A stretch of DNA of 64,000 bases from Phragmites australis. Lineage: Eukaryota; Streptophyta; Magnoliopsida; Poales; Poaceae. This document shows, one piece after another, positions 32,501-43,819 of the stretch. Both the position numbers and the translations under genes were made by a program. The notes below the pieces were generated by a model. That model was not told the DNA's origin. It did no database searches and was given only the letters and a program-made list of their open reading frames with translations. The stretch lies in the NCBI RefSeq assembly GCF_958298935.1, contig NC_084944.1, positions 18,445,679 to 18,509,678 on the forward strand, in the 5' to 3' direction. Positions within the stretch are counted from its first letter, which is position 1; every line of letters starts with the position of its first letter.

Positions 32501-33321
32501 TAGTGAAATGGAAATCTTAGCACAAATCCGACAGCGAAGCATTGTCAAGCTTTATGGATCCTGCTCCCATCCAGAGTATAAGTTTCTTGTCTATGAGTAC
32601 ATTCAGCGGGGAAGCCTCCACATGATCTTAGAAAATGAGGAACTAGCCAATGAATTTGATTGGCAGAAGAGAGCTGCTCTTGTAGAAGATTTAGCTCAAG
32701 CGATATATTACTTGCACTACGACTGCAACCCACCTATAATTCATCGAGATATCACAAGCAACAACATCTTACTTGATACAAATTTCAAGGCATACGTCTC
32801 GGATTTTGGCACAGCAAGGATTCTGAAACCTGATTCATCAAACTGGAGTGCACTAGCAGGGACATATGGCTACATAGCTCCTGGTATGTACTATATACAT
32901 TGTTCTCATAGCTAAAGTAATAAATTCTCAGTGATTACTAATTCCAGTGTTCTGGTTTGGTGCAGAGCTATCCTACACATCTGTTGTGACAGAGAAATGT
33001 GATGTCTATAGCTTTGGTGTGCTTGTTCTAGAGGTGGTAATGGGAAAGCATCCCAGGGATTTGTTACAAGCTCTTATGCCATCTATGGAGCAACATATAC
33101 TGGTCAAAGAAATACTAGACCAACGACCTGCAGCACCAACAACAACAGAAGAGGAAAGCATAGTCCTTATTATCAAGGTGGCTTTTTCTTGCATGGAAGC
33201 TTCTCCTCAAGCAAGGCCAACAATGCAAGACTTATACCGGAGACTCACTCAACAAAACAATTCTAGCTCATGGTCGGTGCCTTTCAATGTTCTTACACTT
33301 GAGGAACTGAGGGATGCATAA
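29532..33321 (+). CDS. LRR receptor-like kinase, MIK2-like (two exons)
   Basis: Exon 1 is 29532-32883, an 82-bp intron (GTATGT...TGCAG) is 32884-32965, exon 2 is 32966-33321; 1235 aa. Splicing rebuilds the APE motif (GYIAPELSY). The first Met gives an odd leader; Met 15 (29574) or Met 19 (29586) would place a signal peptide (LLFQKLILFVVCLLFLQ) at the N-terminus and is likelier. An LRR N-cap (QRMALLHWKS...CKNW), about 30 plant-type LRRs, a transmembrane helix (about 881-904) and a Ser/Thr kinase follow. Kinase marks: GEGGYGKVY (952), Lys 974, HRD Asp 1073, DFG Asp 1091. It should act at the plasma membrane as a peptide-sensing receptor; the family includes MIK2, which perceives SCOOP peptides in Arabidopsis, but the ligand here is unknown. 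All catalytic residues are present. Confidence 0.92.
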
Positions 33322-34964
33322 TGTGCTTCTAGAGATTATTTCTTCACAGCATTCTCTGAATAAGTATTTAGGTAAGGTTAAAGGTATATATTGTTGTGTT
33401 TGCAAATACACTGCTAAATTTATAATCTCATGGTTACACCATTTTCTATAAATTCGATGTCACACATCATATCTCACATGATGATTTTCCCTTTTTTTCC
33501 CTATCTTGTTAATGATTTGATCGACAAAAGTACACTTCTGTCTGCCTAATTTTATTTTTCTAGTCCTGACTTTTTAACAAGGTGAACACACCCTAACAGG
33601 ATATGTTTAACACAAGTGAAGGAGCATTTGTACTGTTCCACTGTGAGTTAAAATAGATGCATTCCCCTCTTAAGTCTAGTGCCGCAAATGCATTCCCCTC
33701 TTATGCAGAGTGAACCATGATATGCTGACACCTAACTATTAGGTTATTGAAAGAAACATGTAGCATGTAGTCAATGATATTTCCCATCTATTTGCACTAG
33801 TCACAGTTAACTAATAGGAACATATTCTTTTTTTTGGTATAAATAAAGTTAAAAAACAAATCTGTACTTAGTGATGGAATAGCAATCCCCATTTCTGTCA
33901 TCTATGGGCAACTAGTAATCAAACGAAAGTTCAAATCAGAAGTCTTTCCAATCATCCACGGGAAAGACGTTCGTGTGCCATTCCATTAATGCTGCAAAGA
34001 AGAGTTAGGTACAGGGCACAAATAATTCCACTCACTCAGATGCTAGCGGATTCCTAATACCAAGTCAACTAGCTACTGTCTTAAGACATACCTAAGCATT
34101 TAACAGAGTGAAGGTCGACACAGCCTAATTAGCTAGACAAGTACGCTTGCACTGCACAGGTAGAGAAAGTGATGCAAAATTTGACATTCGCGCTCAAATC
34201 CAAAGCAGCAAACCTGTGGTTGTGCCATTCCCATAGCCTTGGTCCGCTCTTGACCCCCCGCTTCTGCTCCCATCACTGCATTCCCCATTCTGGCAATTCG
34301 TCGAACACCTCAGGGGCATGACATGTTGCAGAAGCAGGGCTCAAATGCATCGGCATTCTCACGCTTCATCGAGTCTGCACACATCCAGTCACTATCAGTC
34401 TGTAATCTGTACTCGCGGTGGCCCAGGATCTGCCGTGTGTTGTCGCCACCATGCTCCGGTGCTGCATCAAAGGGAGGTAGGACGGCGAGGCCAGGAGCAT
34501 CAACAGGTAGCATGGCTTAGTTATTCTGCGCCCAATTCCTTCAAAGAAAGTAAGCAACACATCTGACGTTGTGTCACTCCTCTAATGTTTCAACTTGAAG
34601 GGTGTTTCTCACCCCGTGCTGGCATTACGTCCAACCCATTGGGGGCAGTTTCGTTTCGAGCCAGTATGATCAGGAGCCAATTTTAATCCCAGTTTGAACG
34701 GTGGAGTTCTGAAAGCTGGGTCTGGGTGTGAGAGCTCAAGATGTGCGGATCTTGGGGTGGCCGGAGATGGAGAAGGGGACGGTGGAGGCCACATCTACGG
34801 GTGGAACCACCAGATGTTCCATGTGGGATACGGGAATCTCAGCCGCGCACGGAGGAGAAACATCCCTGGCGGCGAAGAATAGACGACAGTTGCCGGTGGA
34901 CAGCAGCAGCCCCTACATAGTGGTTCGGACGTCCTGCCTCTGCATCCTACAAACTACCCAGTTC
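33322..34964. other. 3' flank of the kinase gene and unassigned DNA
   Basis: Mostly AT-rich. A minus-strand frame at 34310-34513 (67 aa, Cys-containing C-terminus) is open but unrecognised. The 34.6-34.9 kb part is GC-richer and may be the 5' flank of the PPR gene that follows. Confidence 0.3.
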
Positions 34965-35060
34965 ATGCCATTAGATAAGTACTTGATTTCCTTCCCCAAT
35001 CACGTGCCCCTCCTAAACGACGCGCTCATCCGGGCGGTCTCCTGCTCTGCGTGCCCGCAC

Positions 35061-35422
35061 TGACACGATCGAACCAACTCCAAGCAAGAACAAAACAGAT
35101 GTCGAAGCAAATTGGGGAAAGTTCAACGAAGAACCCTAAGGAACGAGTTCATCGCCATCGCTATCCATAACTGTCAACTGGAATATGTCTGATACAATAG
35201 CAAGATGCCCCCTTCTCACCGTCCCGAGCTGGTTAAAGCATGTCCAGACGGGTTGCGATGGTTAAACGAAATTACTCGGGTTTAAACTACTTAACTGAAG
35301 TAATTCCGACAACAGCTAACTAAAGGAACGGTAAAACAAAGAGCAGCGCCCACAGCCGTAGATGGAGGCCGAAGCGGTAGAGATGCATCTTATCCGTTGA
35401 TCATCATAGACTGGTCATGACA
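35061..35422 (-). repeat. 3' LTR of the Reina-like element (362 bp)
   Basis: It starts TGACACGATCG and ends TGGTCATGACA on the plus strand. The adjoining minus-strand sequence TTCAGAGGGGGGG is the probable polypurine tract. Confidence 0.93.
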
Positions 35423-35452
35423 ATACCCCCCCTCTGAAGAAGACACTTGCCC

Positions 35453-38400
35453 TCACGTGTGCTGAACTCTCTGAATTGTAGAATGAGAATTGCCGCTTCG
35501 AGGCCACCAGGCTTTCATAATCTTGGCATAGAAACTTGGAAAGACTGATCTGACAAATGTTTTGTCTTCCCACGTTGCATCTTCAAACGGTGTGTTCTCC
35601 CATTGCACGAGCCATTGTGTAACAACTGAATCACCTCTAGGCATTGCCCGAGTCTCCAGAACAACAGCCGGAGATGTCTTGACACGTCCATGGCGATCCA
35701 CCATTGGTAGGTCAGAACAGGGAGCAGCATGAGGACCAACATGCCTTTTGAGCTGACTCACATGGAAAACATTATGAATTTGAGAGTGAGGAGGCAGCTG
35801 AAGCTTGTAGGCAACAGATCCAACTCTTTGCAGCACCAGAAAGGGTCCAAAGTACTTTGTAGAGAGCTTGAGAGAGTTTCTTAGCCCAAAAACAGCCTGC
35901 CTGTATGGTTGTAACCTCAAGTAAACCATGTCTCCCACCTGGAACTCTCTTTCTGTCCTCTTTAGATCAGCAAATTTCTTCATTCGAGCTTGTGCTTGGG
36001 ACAAATTCAGTTCTAGTTGCTGGATCATATCTTGCTTTTCAGCTAAATAGTCTCTTGCTGGTGATTCTGGCCCTGGGACGGAGATTTCACTTATGAGAGG
36101 TGGTGGAAATCCATATAATGCTTGGAAGGGGGTACACTTGAGTGAGCTATGATAATTTGTATTATACCACCATTCGGTCAAGGACAACCAATAGCTCCAT
36201 CTTTTGGGTTCACTGAAGGACATGCACCTTAGATAATTCTCCAAGCATTGATTTACCCGCTCAGTTTGACCATCACTTTGAGGGTGGTAAGAAGAACTGA
36301 GCTTGAGTGAGACCTTGAGGGACTTGAAGAGGGATTGCCAAAAGTCACTAGTGAAGATTCGGTCTCTGTCAGAAACTATAGCAGTAGGGAGACCATGTAG
36401 CTTGAGAATATTATCCAGGAATACTTGGGCAACTCCAGGAGCAGTGATAGGGTGTGATAGTGGCACAAAATGGGAATACTTAGTGAGTCTATCAACTATC
36501 ACCATAATTATGTCCTGTCCATTGGATTTAGGCAAACCCTCAATGAAATCCATTGAAATTTGAGACCAAGCCATGTCAGGTATGGGCAAGGGATCCAAGA
36601 GGCCTGGATAATGGCAGTTTTCTCCTTTGGCTCGCTGGCATACAGGACAGACAATGACAAAGGTTTCAATTAACTTTTTCATGGCTGGCCAATGGAATAA
36701 TCTTTTCACTCTTTGGTATGTGGCTGCAATTCCAGAGTGTCCACCTACAGCAGAAGTGTGTAAAGCAGATAAAATATGGTTCTGGAGGTTTGTATCATGT
36801 CCCACATGAATCCTTCCCTTGTATCTTAAAATTCCAGAGTGAAGTGTGTATGCAGAAGATGGGTCAGGTGCCACTGCTAGCTGTGTCAGCGGCTGTTGAC
36901 ATTGGGGATCTTCTAAATAGCTCTTCTGTATATCTGCAACCCAAAGTGGCTACACAACCGAGATAGCTTGACATTCATGTTGTCTCCTTGACAAGGCATC
37001 TGCCACCTTGTTGTCCCTGCCCTTTTTATACTCAATTATGTAGTCCAATTACAGAAGCTTGAGCATAAGCTTGTGTTGAAAGCCCTCTGTCAATCTTTGC
37101 TCTGCAATAAATTTTAAACTTTGTTGGTCAGTTTTGATAATCAGTTGAGAACCCAGAAAATAGTGTCTCCACTTCTTGATAGCTTCTAGAATAGCCAAGG
37201 CCTCTTTATCATAGGTTCACAGTGCTTGAGCCTTTTTGCCAAGTGCTTTGCTAAAATAAGCAATAGGCTGTCCCTTTTGCATTAACACTGCCCCAATGCC
37301 CACTCCACTTGCATCAGTCTCAACTGTAAAGGGTAGAGAAAAGTCAGAAAGAGTGAGTACAGGTGCTGTTACCAGCTTGTGTTTGATTTCCTCAAATGCA
37401 GCAGACTGTTCCTTTCCCCAGTTAAATGCGTTCTTTTTAAGCATGTTATGTAGTGGCCTGCAGATAATTCCAAAGTTCTTGACAAATCTTCTGTAATATC
37501 CAGCCAACCCCAGGAAACTCCTGAGTTGAGAGATATCTGTAGGAATTGGCCAATCAAGCACTGCTGCAATATTTGCTTTATCAGTGGATAAACCTGCAGA
37601 ATCAATTACATGGCCAAGGTATTCCACCTGCTGAACTCCAAAGATACATTTGGATTTTTTTGCTGTCAATTTGTTCTCCAACAATTTCTGCAACACAGCT
37701 CTTAAATGTTCCATGTGCTTGTCTAAGGAGTTGCTGTATACCAAGATGTCATCAAAGAATATTAAGACAAACTTTCTTAAGCAATCAGCAAAAACAGTGT
37801 TCATCATTGATTGAAATGTGGAAGGAGCATTTGTAAGACCAAAGGGCATAACCAAGAACTCATAATGGCCTATATGTGTTCTAAATGCTGTTTTTGAGAT
37901 GTCTTGCTCATTCATCAATATTTGGTGAAATCCAGATCTGAGGTCCAATTTGGAGAAGTATTTAGCACCACTTAACTCATCAAATAAGTCATCAATAACC
38001 GGTATAGGAAACTTATTTTTGATGGTCAGGTCATTGAGCTGCCTGTAGTCAACACAGAATCTCCAGGAGCCATCCTTTTTCCTAGCCAAAACTGATGGAG
38101 ATGAATAAGGACTCTCACTAGGACGTATTAGCCCTTGCTACAGCATTTGTTTAACCAACCTTTCAACCTCATCCTTCTAGTGGTGTGGGATTCGATAAGG
38201 TCTTATGCTGGGTGGGATGCTGCCTGGCTTGAGGGGAATTGAATGTACACAATTTGTTTTGGGTGGCAGCCCATTGGGTTCAGCAAAAACTTCTGCAAAT
38301 TCTTCCAGCAATAGCTGAATACCTTGCTCCTGAGAATTTTCCTCTTGTATGTCTTGTGGTACCAGCTTGAGGTGAAGGACATACCCCAATACTCCTTTGA

Positions 38401-40338
38401 GCAGCATCTTTGTAAAGTCATGAGCTTCCATGAAGTAACACTGGTCAGTTGTGGTACAATCAGAAAATGAAACTTGTCTGACCCCATCCTTGTTGATGGT
38501 AAGCACCCTTTGTTTCAGATCCATCCCAATTGGGCTATGCATGTATATCCAATCACACCCAAGTATTACATCATAGTTCTTCAATTCTAGCAGCTGGAAA
38601 GGGTTATCAAATTTTTCCTGGAAAACCAAATATGGGCAGTGCTGTACATGACCTCCAGATAGCAGCTCCCCACCCCCAGCAACTTTGACAGTTTGTAGGC
38701 TTGTTAGCTGAATATGGCAACCAGCTTTGTTAGCAAAAGTAACATCAAGAAAACTGTGTGTGCTACCGTTGTCAACCAAGGTCAATGCTCTTTTTCCCCC
38801 AATCACTATTGGTAGGCAAAAAGTGGCTACAGTCCTGGTCCCCATGACGGCTTGTTTCGAAATTTGCATTAGTGTGGATGGGTTGTTCAAAGTGTCTTCA
38901 GTATGAGATGGAAGACCTTCTTGCTCCTCATTAGAGTGTGGTGGATCAGCAGGCTCCAATGAAATGGCATTTGCAGCATTGTGATAGAACTTACACTTTT
39001 GCTTATGTTTGGGAGTCCAAGGGGCTGCACATTTCCAGCAAGTTCCAGGCTCTTTAGGCTTAGTTGCAATATCTGGTAGTTTATCGGATTTTTGAAATCC
39101 TTCAAGCTTGTAAGGAGTACTGCTGGATTGTGTTGTCTTTGGCTGTGATCTGCTCAATCCAACACCTTGGGGTGGGTTATGTCTCCTGCTCAATGCTGCC
39201 TTTTCCAAATCTTTAGCAATTACATATGCTTCACCCAGTGTTTGAGGCTTGTGTGGCTTCAGATGGTGCTTAATTTGATCTTTCAGACCCCTCACAAAGC
39301 ATCGAACATAGTAGTCTTGGAGACTAGGATGTAAACGTTGCATTCCTGCCATGAGCTCCTCAAATTTGTTGATGTAGCCGGTCACACTGGATTCTTGAGA
39401 CAAAGAGTGAAATATCTCAACCACATCATACACACTGTATTCTGCAAATCGGTTACAAACCAATGTGCAAAACTGGAACTAGCGTAGCTGACGAGAGGAG
39501 ACTCTGAGACCACACCACCAATGCTCAGCTCGACCAGTGCAATGCAAGGTAGCTAGGGACACCCACATATCTTGAGGTACTGTAGCTAGGTCAAAATACT
39601 TTTCACACTGCCTAGTCCATCCAATAGGATTATCACCATTGAAAGTGGGGAAATCCAGCTTGGGTCGAGCAATAGAAATGCTGAAAGAATTGTCAGGTTG
39701 TTTGAATTGTGCCTGGTGGTGTCTAAAGTGTTCAGAAGGGCGAGCATGAAGTGGAACATAGGTGTTGGGATTGCTGACTCTGCTATGAGAATGCAGATGT
39801 GTAGCAGTCAGCCTGTCCTGATCAAGCTCATTATCGTGCTGATGCTTAGGGGGCAAATCAATGTACACAACACCAAAGGGTGGGTGATGGGTTGGGATTG
39901 CAGAAGCATCAGTGTCCTGTCTGCCCTCAACTAGAGTCTTCCCAGACTTCTCCACCAAAGTGGCTCTTGCCAACTCCTTTTCAACCACATCTCGGTCAGA
40001 TTGGAGAGTAATTGTATCTAGGTTGGAACCGTTTACCTGATTGTTGCGCTCCTTGATGTATCTGGCCAATTCCAACATTGAGGACTGCATAGTGGACTTC
40101 ATGTCATCCATTTGCTCCCGCATAAGAGAGACGTTGAGCTCAATTCTGCCACTCTTGCCTTCAATTCAAGCATCTCGTCTTGCAAGGTTTCCACGAACCC
40201 TTGGCTATATCCATCCAAATCTTCCTGACTGGTGATGCCCGTGACTGAAGCTACCGCTGCAGCAGCCGCCGCCTTGGTAGTGCGAGTCATAACACCACCG
40301 TTGAAGCTGATCAGTTCAGGAAATCCCTCCCCGTGCAA
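35453..40338 (-). pseudogene. gag-pol of the Reina-like element, with six in-frame stops
   Basis: From Met 40123 to 35453 the polyprotein stays in one frame; the first part (Met 40338 or 40287) is one frameshift away near 40.13 kb. In order: coiled-coil and gag (FPTFNGDNPIGW), zinc knuckle-like CWKCAAPWTPKHKQKC, protease with DNGST instead of the common DSGST, reverse transcriptase (KKDGSWRFCVDYRQLN, LDLRSGFHQI, FFDDILVYS), RNase H (VETDASGVGIGAVL), integrase (GGHSG...CPVCQ, then Asp, Asp, Glu in SMDFIEG, VSDRDRIF, GQTERVN) and a chromodomain-like end (WLVQWENTPFEDATWED). Stops are at about 39479 (TAG), 38177 (TAG), 38138 (TAG), 37217 (TGA), 37049 (TAA) and 36950 (TAG). The element is therefore non-autonomous now. 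Confidence 0.88.
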
Positions 40339-40554
40339 ATCCGCTCCGAATCATCTACCGCCGCCTAGATTGGAGGAACTTGATCGAGGGATTTTACACT
40401 CAAAAGAACTGAGCAACACAAACCAAGGTCCAATCTACCGCCGTCACCACCACGGGCTCCAAACCGATCCAAGCTCCAGGAATTTTACACCCGAACGATG
40501 CCGAGCAACCCTCGCTGGATCGATTTCGCCGCTAATTTGGCCGAAGATCGCAAA

Positions 40555-40567
40555 GCTCTGATACCCT
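40555..40567 (-). other. Primer-binding site of the Reina-like element
   Basis: The minus strand reads AGGGTATCAGAGC directly after the 5' LTR, matching the initiator Met tRNA complement except at the first bases. Confidence 0.75.
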
Positions 40568-40929
40568 TGACACGATCGAACCAACTCCAAGCAAGAACAA
40601 AACAGATGTCGAAGCAAATTGGGGAAAGTTCAACGAAGAACCCTAAGGAACGAGTTCATCGCCATCACTATCCATAACTGTCAACTGGAATATGTCTGAT
40701 ACAATAGCAAGATGCCCCCTTCTCACCGCCCCGAGCTGGTTAAAGCATGTCCAGACGGGTTGCGGTGGTTAAACGAAATTACCCGGGTTTAAACTACTTA
40801 ACTGAAGTAATTCCGACAATAGCTAACTAAAGGAACTGTAAAACAAAGAGCAGCGCCCATAGCCGTAGATGGAGGCCGAAGTGGTAGAGATGCATCTTGT
40901 CTGTTGATCGTCATAGACTGGTCATGACA
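40568..40929 (-). repeat. 5' LTR of the Reina-like element (362 bp)
   Basis: Same length as 35061-35422, with 11 substitutions and no indel. On the minus strand it leads into the primer-binding site and gag. Confidence 0.93.
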
Positions 40930-41834
40930 CGCACCTAGCGCTCCCGCTCTACGCTCACCTCCTCCACGCGGACCTCCTTCACACCCCGCGCACCCTCCCG
41001 TCCCTCCTCAAGTCGATTGCCCTGTCCCCCGCCACCCCGGGCGTGACCAGGCTCACGCTCGCCGTGCACGCCCACGTCGTCAAGCTCGCCCTGGTGGGGT
41101 TCCACCTCGTGAACAACGTGCTCATCCACGTCCACGCGGGTCTCCTCGGTCGGCTAGCCGACGGGCATTCAACTCCTGCGGACATCGATGCCTCCACATT
41201 CAACACGCTGATCACGGCCTACGTGAGGGCTGGGGCGGGTCGCTGACGCCCGGGCGCTATTCGACAAAATGCCTGCGAGGAATGCTGTGTCTTGGAGTGC
41301 CATGGTGAATGGGTGTGTACAGGCTGGGGATAGGAGGGAGGCGCTGGGGATGTCTGCACAGATGCAGGCTGAGGGTGTCTGCCCGGACGACATGGTGCTC
41401 GTGGCGTGTGCACAGCTCGGGGCGCTGGAGCAAGGGAAGTGGGTGCATGTTACCTTAAGGCAAATGGCTTAGGATCACCGTGTTTCTGGGTACAACTTTG
41501 GTTGATATGTATGCCGAGTGTGGTGAGGTGCAGCTTTCGTTGGAGGTATTTGAGAGAATGAAGGACAAGAATGTGCTGGCTTGGACTACTATGATAAAAG
41601 GCCTGGCAATGCATGACAGAGGTTCAGAGGCATTCAACGCTCTTCTCGCGAATGGAGAGCTCAGGTGTCAAGCCGGATGACATTGCCTTCATCGGCACAT
41701 TGTGTGCATGCACACATGCTGGGTTGGATGACAAGGGTCGGCAACTTTTCGATTCCATTGTGAGGAAGTATGGCATTACACTAAAGATTGAGCACTATGG
41801 ATGCATGGTAGAACACCTTGCTCGAATCGATTAA

Positions 41835-42600
41835 ACCTTCTTGCTCGAATCGCATAGCGATGGGCATGAGATGCTCACTCAGAAGATAAAGTGCAAATGG
41901 CTCAACCAATAACAAAATTTGATGGTAGGTTGCACTTATTTCAATACTTTTGTCCTATGGAGTGGCTACTGTCATAACGTTGTGGTTCTTGTGTCCGGCC
42001 GGTGCTGCACGGTCCTTGGCCCGGGGGGCCTATAGTTCTATTAGTTGACCTAAGTAGTAATAAAGAGTGTAAACTCCTTAATACTACTAGTTCTCTTAGT
42101 GTACTAATTAGGAGTAGAAATCTACTCCTAAATAGTACTTATTCTTTAGGTGTACTAATAATGAGTATCAACTCATTATTAGGACTAGTTCTATTCTATT
42201 AGTGGGCATCCCCTTGGCAAGAGGATGGGTGGCCTCTATTCGTACCTCATTCTGGATAGAGGCCTCGCAGGCGCTTCGGGGTCTTACCATCCCTCGAGTC
42301 TAATCTTGGGATGGCGCTATGGCAAGGTCCCTAATCCCTAAGGTCGGGATTCCCTCTATTGAGGGATTCCCTCTATTGAGGTCGGGATTCCCGGAGGGAT
42401 TCCCTCGATCGAGATTCTCCTCGCCATAGTCCTTCCCCGCTCGGCCGCCTCGAATGCTGCAGCGTACGCTTCCTCCCTCTCCCCATGATTTGATGTTGTG
42501 CGCCTCTTGGCCGGGACGGATCCCCGCCGTGATTTCTCACTAGGTGTCTTAAGAATTAGATTGGTTTTAGAGGATTTAACAATATTATCGTGTGCAAATT
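41835..42600. other. Hairpin-rich repeat region, possibly LTR-derived
   Basis: After the PPR remnant no gene is visible. The 42.03-42.20 kb part holds the hairpin series described separately. At 42340-42410 short tandem phrases of GGGATTCCCTCTATTGAGG recur. Palindromes like TAGGAGTAGAAATCTACTCCTA are common in LTRs of some grass Copia elements, so a solo or broken LTR is possible, but I could not define ends or a TSD. Confidence 0.4.
42053..42182. repeat. Three successive hairpins with different stems
   Basis: Hairpin 1: arms 42053-42068/42073-42088, 14 of 16 pairs. Hairpin 2: 42101-42118/42121-42138, 17 of 18 pairs. Hairpin 3: 42155-42166/42171-42182, 12 of 12 pairs. Each is preceded by a related phrase (GTTCTATTAG, GTTCTCTTAG, TTCTTTAGG), so they look like diverged units about 50 bp long. 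Confidence 0.85.
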
Positions 42601-42636
42601 TTTAGCTCCCGTTACAACGCAAGGGCAGTGAACTAG
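42594..42636 (+). mobile_element. Helitron 3' terminus (degenerate hairpin and CTAG)
   Basis: CAAATTTTTAGCTCCCGTTACAACGCAAGGGCAGTGAACTAG followed by T. The CCCGTT...AAGGG hairpin and CTAG end match the terminus of the complete Helitron at 49216, with one stem mismatch. The matching 5' end was not found. Confidence 0.65.
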
Positions 42637-42639
42637 TTA

Positions 42640-43219
42640 CCTAAAAAGTGGCATCGTTTATTTGTTACTTTAGCCTACAGATATATATTTAAATGGTTTT
42701 ACATAAATAACATCTTAATCAAAAGATCAATCTTTTAAGTAATAAATTATCAATTTATACCATCAATTATAAGATCACACACAAACATACTTATAATCTC
42801 TAGATTACAAGCCACATCAATAACAAATACTAATATAGGAGTAGGGTAGCTACTCGGTCCCTGCGAGCTCCAACCTACATAAACTCCCTTACTTGCATTG
42901 TCGTTTCTGATATCATTACATAAATCTTGTGGTCCGTGACTAAAAATTTGATCGAATTATCAATAATACTTTTATATTAAGACAGTTCTATTAAACTCTG
43001 TGCCTCCTCGCATCATTGCAATGAAGCCACTTCTTGTGACTACAACTTTGGCCGAATCGTCAACAAGACATGTATACTTCCCTGAACAGAGGCGTCTAGT
43101 GCGCGTACTTAGGACAACAAGCGCGTGCACACACACCAAATAAAAAAGATGCACAACTTTACTATCACGGTACTTTTCCGAGTCAGCTGACCTGTGATTG
43201 ACAACACATATTTGTCATA
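42640..43219. other. AT-rich non-coding DNA
   Basis: No gene or paired terminus seen. The right end contains one copy of the AGACC target site of the solo LTR. Confidence 0.4.
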
Positions 43220-43318
43220 AGACCTATTGGGGATGATCTCTCATACCCTTCGGATAGTAAATTAAAGTTTGTCGGTGGTTGAGCACTGATAAATATTGCA
43301 GTTGTGTTTCAGTAAGTG

Positions 43319-43515
43319 TAGGTGAAGGCTCTGACGGACCTTCGGTCGGAGGCCGAAGGTCAATCCAGGACGCCATCTGCCAGCATAGGCGAAGGCTCTG
43401 GCGTGCCTTCGATCGGGGTCGAAGGTCGACCTGCGGCTGATCAGGATAGGCAAAGATACTGGCGAACCTTCGGGTGGAGACCGAAGGGTGACCCGCGGTG
43501 CAGCTCTGGGACTGG
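43319..43515. repeat. Three tandem units of 61-69 bp with CCTTCGG/CCGAAGG stems
   Basis: Units begin TAGG(T/C)(G/A)AAGG at about 43319, 43386 and 43447. The first and third hold CCTTCGG...CCGAAGG inverted repeats; the second keeps CCTTCGA...TCGAAGG, a compensated pair. It lies in the upstream half of the solo LTR. Confidence 0.75.
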
Positions 43516-43676
43516 CCGAAGGTGCCTGGTGGGTGTTGAAGCTTGCGTAGTCGCTCAGGGTATAGTTGTAATTACGTAGATGTACTTGATGGTACCATAA
43601 TACCTCCGAATATGTCGGGAATGTGGCAGTTAAGGATGAAACTGTAAATCCTAGCGTTGAGTGGTTGAGTACGGGC

Positions 43677-43684
43677 TATAAATA
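43677..43684 (+). promoter_or_regulatory. TATA box of the solo LTR
   Basis: GGGCTATAAATAGG, about 450 bp into the LTR, is a canonical TATA context. Confidence 0.6.
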
Positions 43685-43819
43685 GGATAGTACTGTAACT
43701 GAGGTGACAGAGGAATTAAAATTATTTTATCCTCTAAACACGTGTCACACTCTAAAGCTTTCGACATCACCTCTAAACGAAAGCTTTCCTTATTTAGGGA
43801 CTTAGGTTCCAACAAGACC

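Larger units (their letters stand above)
35061..40929 (-). mobile_element. Complete Ty3/gypsy chromovirus, Reina-like, TSD CGCAC
   Basis: Two 362-bp LTRs (35061-35422 and 40568-40929) bound a 5.1-kb internal region with primer-binding site, gag, protease, reverse transcriptase, RNase H, integrase and chromodomain, all on the minus strand. CGCAC flanks it at 35056-35060 and 40930-40934. By direct comparison the LTRs differ at 11 of 362 sites without indels (10 transitions, 1 transversion). Short LTRs and domain order fit the Reina lineage; the lineage name is inference. Confidence 0.93.
34965..41834 (+). pseudogene. PPR (PLS-class) gene, split by a complete retrotransposon and frameshifted
   Basis: The 5' part is 34965-35060 (from a Met at 34965: LISFPNHVPLLNDALIR). 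The 3' part is 40930-41834. With one TSD copy counted once the frame continues across the insertion (…CPH then LALPLYAHLLHADL), so the element landed in coding sequence. Downstream repeats show PPR signatures: ALFDKMPARNAVSWSAMVNG, LGALEQGKWVH, LVDMYAECGEVQ, VFERMKDKNVLAWTTMIKGL, FSRMESSGVKPDDIAF, RKYGITLKIEHYGCMVE. PPR proteins bind organelle RNA one base per repeat. Several frameshifts and stops occur (after 41246, near 41400, after 41472, near 41640), and the usual C-terminal E/DYW part is missing. Independent of the insertion, the gene is dead. Confidence 0.85.
43225..43814 (+). mobile_element. Solo LTR (590 bp) with TSD AGACC
   Basis: It starts TATTGGGGATG (the usual TG start mutated to TA) and ends GGTTCCAACA. 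AGACC lies at 43220-43224 and 43815-43819. The match continues into TATTG on both sides, which makes the exact left border ambiguous by up to 5 bp. A TATA box at 43677 supports plus orientation. No internal retroelement sequence is present. Confidence 0.75.

Noticed and set aside
42340..42410. GGGATTCCCTC repeats as a CRISPR-like array
   Set aside because: Units are short, irregular and overlapping with no regular spacers, in clearly plant nuclear DNA.
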